From assembly GCA_963697565.1 (NCBI GenBank), contig CAVOOM010000007.1, positions 558,001 to 622,000 on the forward strand: 64,000 nt of DNA, given 5' to 3'. Position numbers and translations under genes: made by a program. Below the pieces are notes generated by a model, which ran no database searches, was not told the origin of the DNA, and saw only the letters and a list, made by a program, of their open reading frames with translations. Source of the DNA: CAWFSE01 sp963697565. Lineage in GTDB: Bacteria > Actinomycetota > Actinomycetes > CAVWCF01. Below, in pieces: positions 51,540 to 59,608 of this stretch; the stretch's first letter is position 1; each line of letters starts with the position of its first letter.

Positions 51540-52775
51540 GTGACCCAGTCGGAGAAGGTCGAGCTCAGCGGCCAGGTGCTGGACTCGGGGATGCTGTCGC
51601 GCACCCTGGACGACATCCTGGAGCTCGGCGGCGACTACCTGATCGAGCGCTTCGACGTCGGCAAGCGCCCGGAGGACGACTCCTACGCGCGGATCACCGT
51701 CACGGCCCCCGACGAGGTGACGCTGCAGAGCATCACCCAGCGGCTGCAGACCCACGGGGTCAACCTGGTCGACCCCGGCGAGGCCGTGATCAAGGCGGTG
51801 GAGCAGGACGGGGTGTTCCCGATCGACTTCTACTCCTCCACCAACCTCGACACCGAGGTCCGCGTCGGCGAGCGCTGGATCCGGGTCGGCAACCCCGAGA
51901 TGGACTGCGGGCTGGTCGTCGACGAGGCGGCCGGGACGGTGCGCACCGTGCCGGTCAGCGATGTGAGGGCCGGCGAGCGGGTGGTGTGCGGCGCCCAGGG
52001 CGTACGGGTGATCCTGCCGCCGAAGGAGCAGGCCGACGAGAGCGTCTTCGAGTTCATGAACTCGGTGGTCTCGAGCGAGAAGCCGCAGGCGCTGCAGGTC
52101 AAGCAGATCGCCCAGCACATGCGCGACGTCAAGGCCGCCGGCGAGCGGATCCTGTGGGTCTGCGGCCCCGCGGTGGTCCACACCGGCGCGGCGCCGGCGA
52201 TGTCGGCGCTGATCGACGCCGGGTACGTCGACGTGCTGTTCGCGGGCAACGCGCTGGCCACCCACGACATCGAGTCGGCGATCTACGGCACCTCGCTCGG
52301 CGTCGACCTGTCCAAGGGCTCTGGCGTCGACCACGGCCACGAGCACCACATCCGGGCGATCAACCAGGTCCGCCACTACGGGTCGATCGCCGGCGCCGTC
52401 GAGGCCGGCCTGATCAAGACCGGCGTGATGGCCCAGATGGTGCGCAACGACAAGCCGTTCGTGCTCGTCGGGTCGGTGCGCGACGACGGGCCGCTGCCCG
52501 ACGTCTACACCGACGTGATCGAGGGGCAGCGGGCGATGCGCGGCGAGCTCGGCGGCGTCGGCTACGCGATCATGGTCGCGACGATGCTGCACGCGATCGC
52601 CACCGGCAACCTGCTGCCCGCGAAGATCCCGCTGGTCTGCGTCGACATCAACCCGGCGACGGTGACCAAGCTGTCCGACCGCGGCTCGGCCCAGGCCACC
52701 GGCGTCGTCACCGACATCGGGCTGTTCATGGAGCAGCTGGCCCAGGAGCTCGTCCCCGGCTACTCCGCCACCTGA
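51540..52775 (+). CDS. TIGR00300 (LOR/SDH-domain) family protein, putative NAD-dependent ornithine cyclodeaminase-like enzyme
   Basis: Intact 411 residues. Starts MTQSEKVELSGQVLDSGMLS, RTLDDILELGGDYLIERFDV, DDSYARITVTAPDEVTLQSI; mid region GERWIRVGNPEMDCGLVVDE; C-terminal NAD-type domain ILWVCGPAVVHTGAAPAMSA, GYVDVLFAGNALATHDIESA, HEHHIRAINQVRHYGSIAGA, KPFVLVGSVRDDGPLPDVYT, CVDINPATVTKLSDRGSAQA. This is the whole-length family first named from archaea and homologous to the C-terminal part of cyanobacterial AgrE; archaeal members have been reported as ornithine cyclodeaminases. GTG with GGAGGT. No arginine or proline genes adjoin, so substrate is open. Confidence 0.82.
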   Translation: MTQSEKVELSGQVLDSGMLSRTLDDILELGGDYLIERFDVGKRPEDDSYARITVTAPDEVTLQSITQRLQTHGVNLVDPGEAVIKAVEQDGVFPIDFYSSTNLDTEVRVGERWIRVGNPEMDCGLVVDEAAGTVRTVPVSDVRAGERVVCGAQGVRVILPPKEQADESVFEFMNSVVSSEKPQALQVKQIAQHMRDVKAAGERILWVCGPAVVHTGAAPAMSALIDAGYVDVLFAGNALATHDIESAIYGTSLGVDLSKGSGVDHGHEHHIRAINQVRHYGSIAGAVEAGLIKTGVMAQMVRNDKPFVLVGSVRDDGPLPDVYTDVIEGQRAMRGELGGVGYAIMVATMLHAIATGNLLPAKIPLVCVDINPATVTKLSDRGSAQATGVVTDIGLFMEQLAQELVPGYSAT

Positions 52776-53448
52776 CCCGGCCCCTCAGCCTGAGCGGTTC
52801 GAGGTCCACGATCAGCGGGCAGTGGTCGGTGGCGCGCTCGTACCCGGCCAGCGTGCGGCAGGCGACGACCCGAAGCCGCGGATCGACCAGCACGGCGTCG
52901 ATCCGCCTGGCCGGGCTGCGCGCGGGGAAGGTCGGCGCGGCTTCGCCGGCACCCGCGTCTTGCAGGCCCCCAGCCAGCACCCGGCCCGCCGGGTCCGTCG
53001 GCCGCTCATTGAGGTCGCCGGCGATCACCACGGGCGAGCCCGCACCCTGAGCCGTCCACGCGCGTACGACGGCCGCCTGCTCCACGCGCTCGACCGCGGC
53101 AAGCCCCAGGTGCACGCTCATAACCGCGACCCGCAGGCCCGGCCGCGCCACCTCGGCCCACGCGGCGGCCCTCGGCGGGCGGCCTCGGGGGTACGGCAGG
53201 GCGAGGTCTCCGGCCGCCAGCACCTCGACCGAGGGCGAGGCCAGCAGCGCGGTCTCGCGGTTCGCAGCCTGGCGCCGCCACCTGCCAGGCCGCACCGATC
53301 CGCCCAGCGGCGCAGCCGGGCTCCCGACGCGCCAGCCGAGCGGGGCCTCCTGCAGGCACAGCACGTCGGGGCGCTCGGCGAGCAGCACCTCGGTCAGCAG
53401 GCGCGAGTCATCGCGGAGCCCACGCACGTTCCAGGAGGCGATCCGCAC
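52726..53448 (-). CDS. Endonuclease/exonuclease/phosphatase (DNase I-like) family protein
   Basis: About 240 residues: VRIASWNVRGLRDDSRLLTE, RPDVLCLQEAPLGWRVG (metal Glu), VAVMSVHLGLAAVERVEQAA, SPVVIAGDLNERPTDPAGRV (Asp/Asn), RRIDAVLVDPRL and RATDHCPLIVDLEPLRL (Asp/His). All six catalytic motif blocks are present, so an active phosphodiesterase or phosphatase is expected; DNA, lipid or sugar phosphate substrate unknown. GTG 53448 selected for GGGTGG upstream; GTG 53457 also possible. The Arg-rich last 20 residues overlap the convergent gene by 50 bp and may come from a frame error. Confidence 0.85.
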   Translation of the reverse strand: MRIASWNVRGLRDDSRLLTEVLLAERPDVLCLQEAPLGWRVGSPAAPLGGSVRPGRWRRQAANRETALLASPSVEVLAAGDLALPYPRGRPPRAAAWAEVARPGLRVAVMSVHLGLAAVERVEQAAVVRAWTAQGAGSPVVIAGDLNERPTDPAGRVLAGGLQDAGAGEAAPTFPARSPARRIDAVLVDPRLRVVACRTLAGYERATDHCPLIVDLEPLRLRGRVRWRSSRGRAPGPAAP

Positions 53449-53516
53449 GGGGTCCACCCTGCCGCGAGGCCGCGCCGGCGCGCGACCGTAGCCGGACGCC
53501 TGCGTCCACACAGCGA

Positions 53517-53570
53517 ATTGCGCGGCCCCGCCCCTCGAGGGGGCAGCCACAAGGGGCGGGGCCGCGCAAT
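53517..53570. repeat. Perfect 19-bp inverted repeat
   Basis: ATTGCGCGGCCCCGCCCCT (53517-53535) and AGGGGCGGGGCCGCGCAAT (53552-53570) are exact reverse complements around a 16-nt spacer. It lies between divergent genes, where a terminator is not expected, and neither side has a U-tract. Could be a cruciform, an RNA hairpin of a small transcript or a tiny mobile remnant. Confidence 0.95.
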
Positions 53571-53617
53571 ATCGTAAACATAGGGGTTGCTGTTACAGCC
53601 GTTGCCGCCCCAATCCA

Positions 53618-53631
53618 TCTGGCGAGCCAGA
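53618..53631. promoter_or_regulatory. 14-bp palindrome, possible regulator site
   Basis: TCTGGC-GA-GCCAGA, perfect hyphenated palindrome 160 bp before the tadE start within the AT-rich stretch. Confidence 0.3.
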
Positions 53632-53790
53632 ATCATCCGTTCGGCCGATGCCGTACCATCTCATAACGGACATATCAACTGCCCATCCATGGCCTCACCC
53701 GTTCGGTCAGACTCCTCCGTCGGTCGCCCCCGCGCGTGGCCATCGGATCCGATCGCGCCTACTGTGGAGGTGAGAGATCGGGGGCAGCCG

Positions 53791-54374
53791 ATGATCAAAC
53801 AGACGCGCCAACCAGACCGCCGCAGGAAACCGCCCCACCGGGGCCATTCCCGCGTTGTGGGTTTCGCGCGCGCCCACGAGGGCGCCGCGGCCGTCGAGTT
53901 CGCGCTGATCTGCACGCTGCTGTTCCTCATCCTGTTCGGGCTGATCAACTTCGGGATCATCTTCAGCCAGCAGCTGACCCTCAACAACGCCGTCCGCGAA
54001 GGCGCCCGCAAGGCTGTGGTCACCAACGACGGCAGCAACAACCGCACCTGCCAGGGGATCCTGGATTCCACCCGCAACCAGTTGAGCGGGCTGGCCATGA
54101 ACCCCGCCGACGTGGCCTTCAAGATCTCAACCAGCGGCTGGAGCACCTCCGCGCCGTGCACCCCACAGAGTCCCGTGGTGAACGGGTTCAGCAAGACCGT
54201 GACGCCGGCCACCCAGGGCAACATCCCGTGCACCGGAAGCAGCACCAGCACGGGCATCGGCTCGTGGTGGTCGAGGCCCGCTACACGACGAGCGCCCTGA
54301 TCGGCTTCCCGCCGTTCAGCAACGTGTTCACGGTTCAATCCAAGGCGGTGTACCGATGCGAATTCAGCAGCTGA
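53791..54374 (+). CDS. TadE-like pilus-assembly/pseudopilin protein (one frame break)
   Basis: About 194 residues. A cytoplasmic basic leader (IKQTRQPDRRRKPPHRG) leads into EGAAAVEFALICTLLFLILF and GLINFGIIFSQQLTLNNAVR, the TadE signature (AAVEFAL... hydrophobic helix ...REGAR), then an extracellular domain with two cysteines (NRTCQG, APCTPQ). After a frame break near 54262 it ends VEARYTTSALIGFPPFSNVF, QSKAVYRCE. Component of Flp/Tad pili or a secreted surface pseudopilin. ATG 53791 follows GGGGGC; GTG 53771 is an alternative. Overlaps the next gene by 19 bp. No Tad ATPase or prepilin peptidase is nearby. Confidence 0.85.
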
Positions 54375-55519
54375 GCCGGCGACGCAACGCGATTCCGCGG
54401 CCCGCGGACTCCCTCGTCGGATCCGCAGCGAGAGGCGATCAGGGCGCCGTCGCCGTGTTGGTCGCTATCTGCGCGGTCCTGCTCCTGCTGTTGGCGGCCT
54501 TCGCCGTCGATGTGGGCAACGCCTACGCGAACAACCGCCAGCTCTCCGTCGCGGCCGACGCAGCAGCCCTCGCCGCGGCCGCCAAGGTCGGCGAGTCGCT
54601 GGCACCCGGTACCCAATGCACAGCGGCCTTTGCGGCAGCCGCACAGGCCGGCATCGCCAAGACGGTCGCCGACCAGGTCAACGCGCAGAACAACAAGGCC
54701 AACGGCGCCTCCGGCAGCGAACCCGTCGACTCGGTCACCGTCACCTGTACCGACCCGACGACCGGGCAGCCGCTGAACTACATCGAGGTCACCGTCAAGA
54801 ACTCCCGGTCGGTCAAGACCTCGCTCGCGACGATCATTGGCATCACCGAATTGCTCCCCAATGACGGCGCAACCGCGCGCTACGTGCGTCAGACGACGGG
54901 CGGCGGCCTGCGGCCGTGGGCCGTGTGCGCAGGAGACGTCCAAGCGGCCCAGGACAACCCCAACACGACATTCCAGACCTGGCTCGACAACAAGGCCTTC
55001 GGGGTCGGCTGCCTTCAGGACTCCAGCGGCAACTGGGGCGCGGTGGACTTCGACGGTGGCAACAACAACGCGCAGGCGACCTCGCCGCTGGACCCTCGAG
55101 GGCTACCGCGGTATTCGTGAGCATCCCCGACCCGCTGCTGCCCGCCGACCCCGGCGTCTCCAACAGCAGCGCCCTGCAGAACGCCTTTCGGCACGCTGGT
55201 CAACCAGGTCGTGTCGTTCCCGGTGGTCACAGCCATCACCGGAGGCGGCAACAACGCCACCTTCGACGCGGTGGGCGTGATCACGGCGCAAGGTGTGCGG
55301 CATCCGCTACGGCAACAACGTCTACAACAGCGGCAGCACCTGCTGGGACGCCACCAAGGCGGCCCAGGCGGTCGAAGACAAGGGCAACTCGTCGACATCA
55401 TCCAGTACCGCTGGAAGGACTACACCGGCACGTACGTCCAGAACCCGAACGGGACGACCCCGCCCAACTGCGCCTTCGACAACCGGCTCTGCGCCGGGGC
55501 GGTGCAGCTCTACCGGTAG
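54356..55519 (+). CDS. TadG-like (Flp pilus assembly) surface protein, frame broken
   Basis: About 387 residues. N-terminal GDQGAVAVLVAICAVLLLLL and AAFAVDVGNAYANNRQLSVA, ADAAALAAAAKVG: the TadG-type helix followed by DxG...N..LQ..ADAAALA motif. The rest is a secreted Asn/Thr/Gly-rich domain with paired cysteines, for example VTVTCTDPTTGQPLNYIEVT, AVCAGDVQAAQDNPNTTFQT, WLDNKAFGVGCLQDSSGNWG, and after breaks near 55105, 55192, 55290 and 55385 VVTAITGGGNNATFDAVGVI, VCGIRYGNNVYN, TTPPNCAFDNRLCAGAVQLY. Codon use is less GC-rich than its neighbours. Likely an extracellular pilus or adhesion-related protein. Confidence 0.82.
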
Positions 55520-55538
55520 GACGCGTCCCCGCGCGGAC

Positions 55539-56483
55539 CTAGCGGCGGCGGGCGAGGTCGGCGGCGCCGACCACGCCGGCCTCGTTGCCGAGCGCGGCGA
55601 GCACCAGTTCGGCGTGGGGACGGTTCGGCCCACCCGACAGCGCCGCCTCATACGCGCGCTGCGTCGGATCCAGCAGCAGCAGCCCCGCCTCGCTCACCCC
55701 TCCCCCGAGGACCACCCGCCGCGGGTCGAGGGTCTCGACGAGGTCGGCGATGCCCTGGCCGAGCCAGCCGCCCACCACGCCGAAGGCGGCCAGCGCCACC
55801 GAATCACCCCGCTGCGCCGCCTGGGTCACGTGCCGTCCGGTGATGCCGTCGGCGGTCCCCCCACCGAGCGCGAGCAGCGTGGCGGCGCGCTTGGGGTTCG
55901 CCGTGGCCCGAGTCCGGGCCTCGCGGACGAGCGCGTTGCCACTGCCGTACTGCTCCCAGCACCCTCGCTGGCCGCACCCGCAGAGCACCCCGTCCGGCAC
56001 GACCCGGAAGTGGCCGAACTCCGAGGCGGTCCCGAAGGCGCCCCGCAGCAGCCGACCGCCGACCACGATCCCGCCGCCGATGCCAGTGCCGACGCAGACG
56101 ACAAGCAGCGGATCGGCGTCCATGCCGGCGCCGTAGCGGTACTCGGCCCAGGCCGCGGCGTTGCCGTCGTTCTCGACCACCACCGGCAGGCCGGTGCGCC
56201 GCTCCACCCGCTCGCGCAGCGGCTCGTGCCGCCATGCCAGGTTGGCCGAAAACCGCACGATCGAGCGGCCCTCGTCGATGAAGCCGGCCGCGCCGAGGCC
56301 CACGGCCTCGATCTGGCGGCCCTTGGCCAGCTCGGCGACGACGTCGGCGATGACCCGCTCGACCTCCTCGGGGTCATGCGAGGGGGTGGACCGCAGCATC
56401 CGGGCGACAACAGCGCCCGAGTCGTCGACCACCCCTCCGGCGACCTTGGTGCCGCCGATGTCGATCCCGATCGTGAGTCCCAT
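55539..56483 (-). CDS. ROK-family glucokinase
   Basis: Intact 314 residues. TIGIDIGGTKVAGGVVDDSG (phosphate-1), LPVVVENDGNAAAWAEYRYG (catalytic Asp in ENDGN), LLVVCVGTGIGGGIVVGG, and the ROK zinc motif GHFRVVPDG followed by CGCGQRGCWEQYGSGNALV, DPRRVVLGGGVSEAG. Phosphorylates glucose (ATP or polyphosphate). Convergent with tadG; 11 nt after the DUF5304-like gene on the same strand, in a typical actinobacterial ArsA-DUF5304-ROK arrangement. Confidence 0.92.
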   Translation of the reverse strand: MGLTIGIDIGGTKVAGGVVDDSGAVVARMLRSTPSHDPEEVERVIADVVAELAKGRQIEAVGLGAAGFIDEGRSIVRFSANLAWRHEPLRERVERRTGLPVVVENDGNAAAWAEYRYGAGMDADPLLVVCVGTGIGGGIVVGGRLLRGAFGTASEFGHFRVVPDGVLCGCGQRGCWEQYGSGNALVREARTRATANPKRAATLLALGGGTADGITGRHVTQAAQRGDSVALAAFGVVGGWLGQGIADLVETLDPRRVVLGGGVSEAGLLLLDPTQRAYEAALSGGPNRPHAELVLAALGNEAGVVGAADLARRR

Positions 56484-56494
56484 GGGTGTCGCTC

Positions 56495-56827
56495 TCAGCC
56501 GATGTCGATGTGCTCGACGGTCCCGCGGCGGGCGGCCCAGTCACGCTCATGGGCGTCCATCGCGGCGCGCAGGGCCGACAGCAGGGACGCGGAGGCGTCC
56601 GAGAGGTGGGCGAAGACCTCCGGCTGGGCTGAGCGCACGAGTGAGAGCAGCTGGCACACCGGGCACAGCTGGCACTCCGGCGAACCCGTCGCCATGTGCT
56701 CGGAGGCTCCTGCGCCCGTGCGCCGGGCCCACTCCTGGAGCGCCTCGAACAGCCGGGCGGCCTCCTCGGCCGCGGTGCCCAGCCCCGGCCCGGAGCCAGG
56801 CGGGGCGGCGTGCGCCTGCTCGCTCAC
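56495..56827 (-). CDS. DUF5304-like small protein
   Basis: 110 residues. Conserved centre EEAARLFEALQEWARRTG, GSPECQLCPVCQLLSLVRSA, QPEVFAHLSDASASLLSALR and AAMDAHERDW. The CQLCPVC pair of CxxC-type cysteines may bind metal. GTG overlaps the stop of the ArsA-like ATPase (GTGA), which supports this start over a longer one at 56839. Function unknown. Confidence 0.8.
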   Translation of the reverse strand: MSEQAHAAPPGSGPGLGTAAEEAARLFEALQEWARRTGAGASEHMATGSPECQLCPVCQLLSLVRSAQPEVFAHLSDASASLLSALRAAMDAHERDWAARRGTVEHIDIG

Positions 56828-58017
56828 AGCGGCGCCCACAGCTCGGGGTCGGGCTCGAACCGGATCCGCAGCCGCCCGTCGCGCAGCGCGGCGCCCGCGA
56901 CCGTGCAGCGGCGCAGGGCGCTCGGCAGCGCGAGCACCCGCCGGTACGAGCCCACGGTCAGCACGATCTCATCGCCCTTGCGCACCAGCTCGGTGTCCTC
57001 CCGGTCGGCGAACGGCAGCGCGATCGACAGCACGAACTCCTGGCCCGAGCGCTCGACCACGACGGTCTCGGCGGCCTCCGGCAGCGCGAACGGGTCGGGC
57101 GCGCCGGGCACGGCGTAGAGATCGGCCGCGGTCTCCAGCAGCGCGCCGACCCCCACCGGCTCGGCGGCGCGGTAGGGCGAGCGGTAGACGGGCATGGGCG
57201 CGAACGAGTGCTCGACCTCGGCCAGCTGGGCGGCCTGCGCCTCGACCCACCCGCTGCGCCAGCCGTCGGCGCCGTCAGCGGGGAAGACCCGGTTGGCGAT
57301 CACCCCGTCGACGCGGTAGCCGTACATCGACAGCGTGGTGAGCGTGCGGCGCGCCTCGGCGACGACCACCGACTCAGGGGTCAGGACCAGGCGCACCGTG
57401 GTGCCCACGTCGGTGAGCACCTCGCGCACCTCGGCGAGCTCGGCGTGCAGCCGCTCGACGGCGTCGAAGACCCGGTCCTGCGGCATCGGCACACCGGCCA
57501 CCCGGGTGAGCACCGGGCGCAGGGTGCGCACCACCCGCCGCTCCTTCGGGAACACCCGGTCCATGTACCAGCCGAGCGCCTCCGGCAGGGCCAGCAGCCG
57601 CAGCGTCTCGGCGGTCGGCGCGCAGTCGACCACCACGAGGTCCCAGCGGCCGGAGCGCACCTGGTCGCGCACCTCAAGCAGCGCCAGGACCTCCTCGGCC
57701 CCGGGCAGCACGGTGAGCTCCTCGGCCTCGACGGGGTCCACGCCCACGCTGTCGAGCACCGACAGCAGGTACGACTGCACCTCGCGCCAGGAGCGCTCGA
57801 ACCGGGCCTGGGCGTCGACCTGCTGGACGTACAGCGACGGGCCCACCTCGGTGGGCTCGCCGCCCACCGGGGCGCCGAAGGCATCGGCCAGGGAGTGTGC
57901 GGCGTCGGTCGAGACCACCAGGGTCTTCAGCCCGTGATGGGCCGCCCAGGCGGCGGTTCCGGCGGCGGTGGTCGTCTTGCCGACCCCGCCCTTGCCGGTG
58001 AAGAGCAGGACGCGCAT
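56824..58017 (-). CDS. ArsA/Get3-like ATPase
   Basis: Intact 397 residues. Deviant Walker A GKGGVGKTTTA (G8-T15 core), switch VVSTDAAHSLADAFG, WDLVVVDCAPTAETLRLLAL (switch II / Walker B), VIANRVFPADG (A-loop) and a C-terminal Hsp20/alpha-crystallin-like segment, VVVERSGQEFVLSIALPFAD. The absence of arsenic genes and the single ATPase half make arsenite export unlikely; actinobacterial homologues (Rv2184c-like) are of unknown role, perhaps in membrane-protein targeting or a redox switch. First of four genes on this strand with DUF5304 and ROK kinase. Confidence 0.9.
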   Translation of the reverse strand: MRVLLFTGKGGVGKTTTAAGTAAWAAHHGLKTLVVSTDAAHSLADAFGAPVGGEPTEVGPSLYVQQVDAQARFERSWREVQSYLLSVLDSVGVDPVEAEELTVLPGAEEVLALLEVRDQVRSGRWDLVVVDCAPTAETLRLLALPEALGWYMDRVFPKERRVVRTLRPVLTRVAGVPMPQDRVFDAVERLHAELAEVREVLTDVGTTVRLVLTPESVVVAEARRTLTTLSMYGYRVDGVIANRVFPADGADGWRSGWVEAQAAQLAEVEHSFAPMPVYRSPYRAAEPVGVGALLETAADLYAVPGAPDPFALPEAAETVVVERSGQEFVLSIALPFADREDTELVRKGDEIVLTVGSYRRVLALPSALRRCTVAGAALRDGRLRIRFEPDPELWAPL

Positions 58018-58060
58018 AGGCGCACGCTACCTGTCCGACGCGTCGCGCCGACGCGCCCGA

Positions 58061-58498
58061 TCAGCCCTCGACCCGCTTCTTCAACCCCTTGAGGGCGCTG
58101 TCGGTGATGACCTTCTCGGCCTTGCGCTTCATCATGCCGAGCATCGGCAGGTTGACTTTGACCGCGAGGCGGTAGATCACCGTGGTCGTGCCGTCGCCGT
58201 TGTCGACGAGCTCGTACACCCCGTCCATACCCGTCACCATCGTCCCCGGCTCGGTGATCTGCCAGACGACCGAGTTGTCGCCGTCCCACTCGTAGCCAAG
58301 GGTGTAGGTGTCCTTGATCGGGCCCGACTCCAGGCTGATCCGGGCGTCGCCCGGGCGGCCGTCGTCGTACTCGGTCAGCACCTCGGTCGCGCGCACACCG
58401 CCCGTCCACTCGGGGTACGTCGACAGGTCGGCGATCACGGCCATGATCGTGGCGGGGTCGCTCGAGATGGTGATGTGGGACTCGGTCTGGTCGGCCAT
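58061..58498 (-). CDS. SRPBCC (START-like) ligand-binding protein
   Basis: Intact 145 residues: TESHITISSDPATIMAVIAD, LSTYPEWTGGVRATEVLTEY, YEWDGDNSVVWQITEPGTMV, GDGTTTVIYRLAVKVNLPML, MKRKAEKVITDSALKGLKKR. Hydrophobic-cavity fold of the cyclase/dehydrase family, Rv2185c-like by position. ATG 58498; diverges from the channel gene. Likely lipid or polyketide binding; no enzymatic residues recognisable. Confidence 0.87.
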   Translation of the reverse strand: MADQTESHITISSDPATIMAVIADLSTYPEWTGGVRATEVLTEYDDGRPGDARISLESGPIKDTYTLGYEWDGDNSVVWQITEPGTMVTGMDGVYELVDNGDGTTTVIYRLAVKVNLPMLGMMKRKAEKVITDSALKGLKKRVEG

Positions 58499-58591
58499 GG
58501 CGGGAGCGTAGTGGCTCGGCTGCGCGACACGCAGGACGACGAGTTCGGCATCGCTCCCCCGCCGCAACCGCCGGACCGGAACAATGAGCCC

Positions 58592-59602
58592 GTGCCAGCG
58601 CCGGTCCGAGCCCCCGTGGGCACCCGCCTGCGCCGCGGGCTGCTCGCGCTGGGCGTCATCATCTTCGTCGGCACCCTTGGCTACGTCCTGCTGGGCTTCA
58701 GCTGGCTCGACGCCGCCTACCAGGCGGTCACCACCGTGACCACCGTCGGGTTCCGCGAGGTGCAGCCGTTCGGCGCAGCGGAGAAGGTCTTCACGATGGC
58801 CTTCCTGCTCGTGGGGGTGGGCGCGGCGCTCTACACGTTGACCGCGCTGCTGGAGTCAGCCATCGAGGGCCCGCTGGGCGACGCATGGGGAAGGCGAAGG
58901 ATGGACCGCGAGATCGACGCATTGTCCGGCCACGCGATTGTCTGCGGCTGGGGCCGGGTCGGCCGGGCCGCGGCGCACCAGCTGACCAAGGCCGGCCAAC
59001 GGGTCGTGGTGGTCGACAACGACGTCGAGCGGCTGGCCGACTGCCCGTACCCGCACCTGCTGGGCGACGCCTCGCGCGACGAGGAGCTCAGGCGGGCCGG
59101 GATCGAACGCGCGGGCACCCTCGTCGCCACCCTGGACGACGACGCCGCCTCGCTCTTCGTCACCGTGACCGCCCGGGCCATCAACCCCGACCTCGTGATC
59201 ATCGCCCGGGTGCGCACCGACGACGCCGAGCGCAAGTTCATGCGCGCGGGTGCCTCCCATGTCGTCAACCCGCAGCGGATCGGCGGCAACCGGGTGGCCG
59301 CCTTCGCCCTGCAGCCGCACGTCGTCGACTTCCTCGACGTGGCGATGCACGACGCCGACGTGGAGTTCCGGCTGGAGGAGGTCGTCGTGCGACCTGGGTC
59401 CGCCCTCGACGGCGCCACCGTCCAGCAGATCCGCGAGCACCGCGTGGGTGACGGGCTGCTGCTGGCGCTGCGCTCCCACGAGGGGGGCCCGTTCTCGCTG
59501 AACCCCGCCGACAGCACGACGCTCGCGCCGGGAGCCGTCGTGATCGCGATCGGCACCGGGGCCCAGCTCGACCTGCTGCGCAAGGCCGGCGGACCGGGCT
59601 GA
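58592..59602 (+). CDS. Two-TM potassium channel with RCK (TrkA-N/TrkA-C) domain
   Basis: Intact 336 residues. TM1 LLALGVIIFVGTLGYVLLGF, pore YQAVTTVTTVGFREVQPFG, TM2 VFTMAFLLVGVGAALYTLTA, then RCK: HAIVCGWGRVGRAAAHQLTK (Rossmann), VVVVDNDVERLADC, LLGDASRDEELRRAGIERAG and a TrkA-C lobe with VVVRPGSALDGATVQQIREH. The filter is TVGFR (51-55) rather than TVGYG; the Arg variant occurs in many actinobacterial TrkA-like channels, so ion selectivity may differ from classical K+ channels. GTG 58592 chosen; no strong ribosome site. Confidence 0.88.
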   Translation: MPAPVRAPVGTRLRRGLLALGVIIFVGTLGYVLLGFSWLDAAYQAVTTVTTVGFREVQPFGAAEKVFTMAFLLVGVGAALYTLTALLESAIEGPLGDAWGRRRMDREIDALSGHAIVCGWGRVGRAAAHQLTKAGQRVVVVDNDVERLADCPYPHLLGDASRDEELRRAGIERAGTLVATLDDDAASLFVTVTARAINPDLVIIARVRTDDAERKFMRAGASHVVNPQRIGGNRVAAFALQPHVVDFLDVAMHDADVEFRLEEVVVRPGSALDGATVQQIREHRVGDGLLLALRSHEGGPFSLNPADSTTLAPGAVVIAIGTGAQLDLLRKAGGPG

Positions 59603-59608
59603 ACGGGG

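Larger units (their letters stand above)
53449..53790. other. Divergent intergenic region with strong inverted repeat and AT-richer DNA
   Basis: 342 bp between the EEP gene and tadE. Contains the perfect 19-bp inverted repeat at 53517-53570, an unusually AT-rich run (about 53568-53690, with ATATCGTAAACAT and CTCATAACGGACATATCAAC), a 14-bp palindrome TCTGGC-GA-GCCAGA at 53618-53631, and TACTGT at about 53759 before the tadE ribosome site. No ORF with coding character and no riboswitch I recognise. Confidence 0.7.

Noticed and set aside
53571..53790. Riboswitch (c-di-GMP type) ahead of the Tad genes
   Set aside because: I could not build the conserved core or paired stems; only the AT-rich composition and a palindrome are evident.
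56824..58017. ArsA-like ATPase as arsenic resistance
   Set aside because: No arsB, arsC, arsD or arsR nearby, a single ATPase half, and a conserved actinobacterial neighbourhood unrelated to arsenic.
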